Positions 14,519 to 14,557 of a stretch of 14,557 nt of DNA are shown here, piece after piece. A program made the position numbers and the translations under genes. The notes beneath the pieces are model-generated. The model did no database searches, was not told where the DNA came from, and saw nothing but the letters and a program-made list of their open reading frames with translations. The first letter of the stretch is position 1, and each line of letters starts with the position of its first letter. Source of the DNA: an uncultured Bdellovibrio sp. Lineage in GTDB: Bacteria > Bdellovibrionota > Bdellovibrionia > Bdellovibrionales > Bdellovibrionaceae. Location of the stretch: the NCBI GenBank assembly GCA_946482355.1, contig CAMLRE010000011.1, forward strand, positions 1 to 14,557. The letters are read 5' to 3'.

Positions 14519-14557
14519 TTAGTTCAGTTTTGATTTAATCACTTCGCTAATTGTTTT
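14519..14557 (-). CDS. C-terminal end of a YqeY/GatB-like protein, cut by the window edge
   Basis: The last 12 codons and the TAA of an upstream gene are visible: K-T-I-S-E-V-I-K-S-K-L-N. This matches the usual end of YqeY proteins (GatB/YqeY tRNA-binding-type domain), which close with a [KR]-x-[IV]-S-E-[VIL]-[VI]-K helix. YqeY directly upstream of dnaG is a widespread gene order, which supports the call. The stop lies one base before the dnaG TTG. Only 12 residues are available, so the assignment leans on context. Confidence 0.65.
   Translation of the reverse strand, partial: KTISEVIKSKLN

Overview
The window looks like chromosomal DNA of a Gram-negative bacterium with roughly 40-45 % GC (judged by eye). 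The best guess is Bdellovibrionota (Bdellovibrio or Pseudobdellovibrio type). This rests on the overall make-up: many Sec-exported lineage-specific proteins, a yqeY-dnaG-rpoD block, and several genes with weak or no Shine-Dalgarno sequence. No single base or motif proves the taxon. There is no insertion sequence, prophage, CRISPR array or rRNA here.

Layout. Positions 1-522 (+) hold the end of an upstream reading frame that overlaps a second frame carrying an Asp-Gln/Asp-Lys repeat, so this end is either two overlapping genes or one frameshifted gene. A strong hairpin terminator (550-591) separates it from a convergent minus-strand operon (3656 down to 590). That operon encodes an exported protein with a candidate Cys-His-Asp papain-like site, a minimal nucleotidyltransferase and a glutathione S-transferase. 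Divergent from it are a pentapeptide-repeat protein and a small exported protein (3805-4859, +). Then come a FemAB-like aminoacyltransferase (4864-5790, -) and a MepB-VOC pair (5850-6648, -). Divergent from that pair is an ArsR-type regulator overlapping an AHSA1/SRPBCC gene (6778-7538, +), with a perfect 10-bp inverted repeat just in front of the regulator.

Positions 7621-8553 (+) encode an unrecognised protein with an HEQNH motif. A tRNA with a CAU anticodon lies at 8576-8652 (-). An exported snapalysin-like metzincin (8767-9510, +) converges on a DTW-domain tRNA-modification enzyme (9530-10252, -). A 67-residue charged protein follows (10337-10540, -) with a very strong ribosome binding site and a possible 10-codon leader ORF.

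The right end is the macromolecular-synthesis block, read right to left: the last 12 codons of a YqeY/GatB-like protein, dnaG (TTG start), then rpoD, ending in a textbook terminator (10639-10668). These genes work together in replication priming and transcription initiation. The rest is accessory or envelope-related. I see no convincing new multi-gene system. The most interesting points are the HEQNH protein, the operator placed at the ArsR start codon, the exported Cys-His-Asp protein with its operon partners, and the frame conflict at the left edge.
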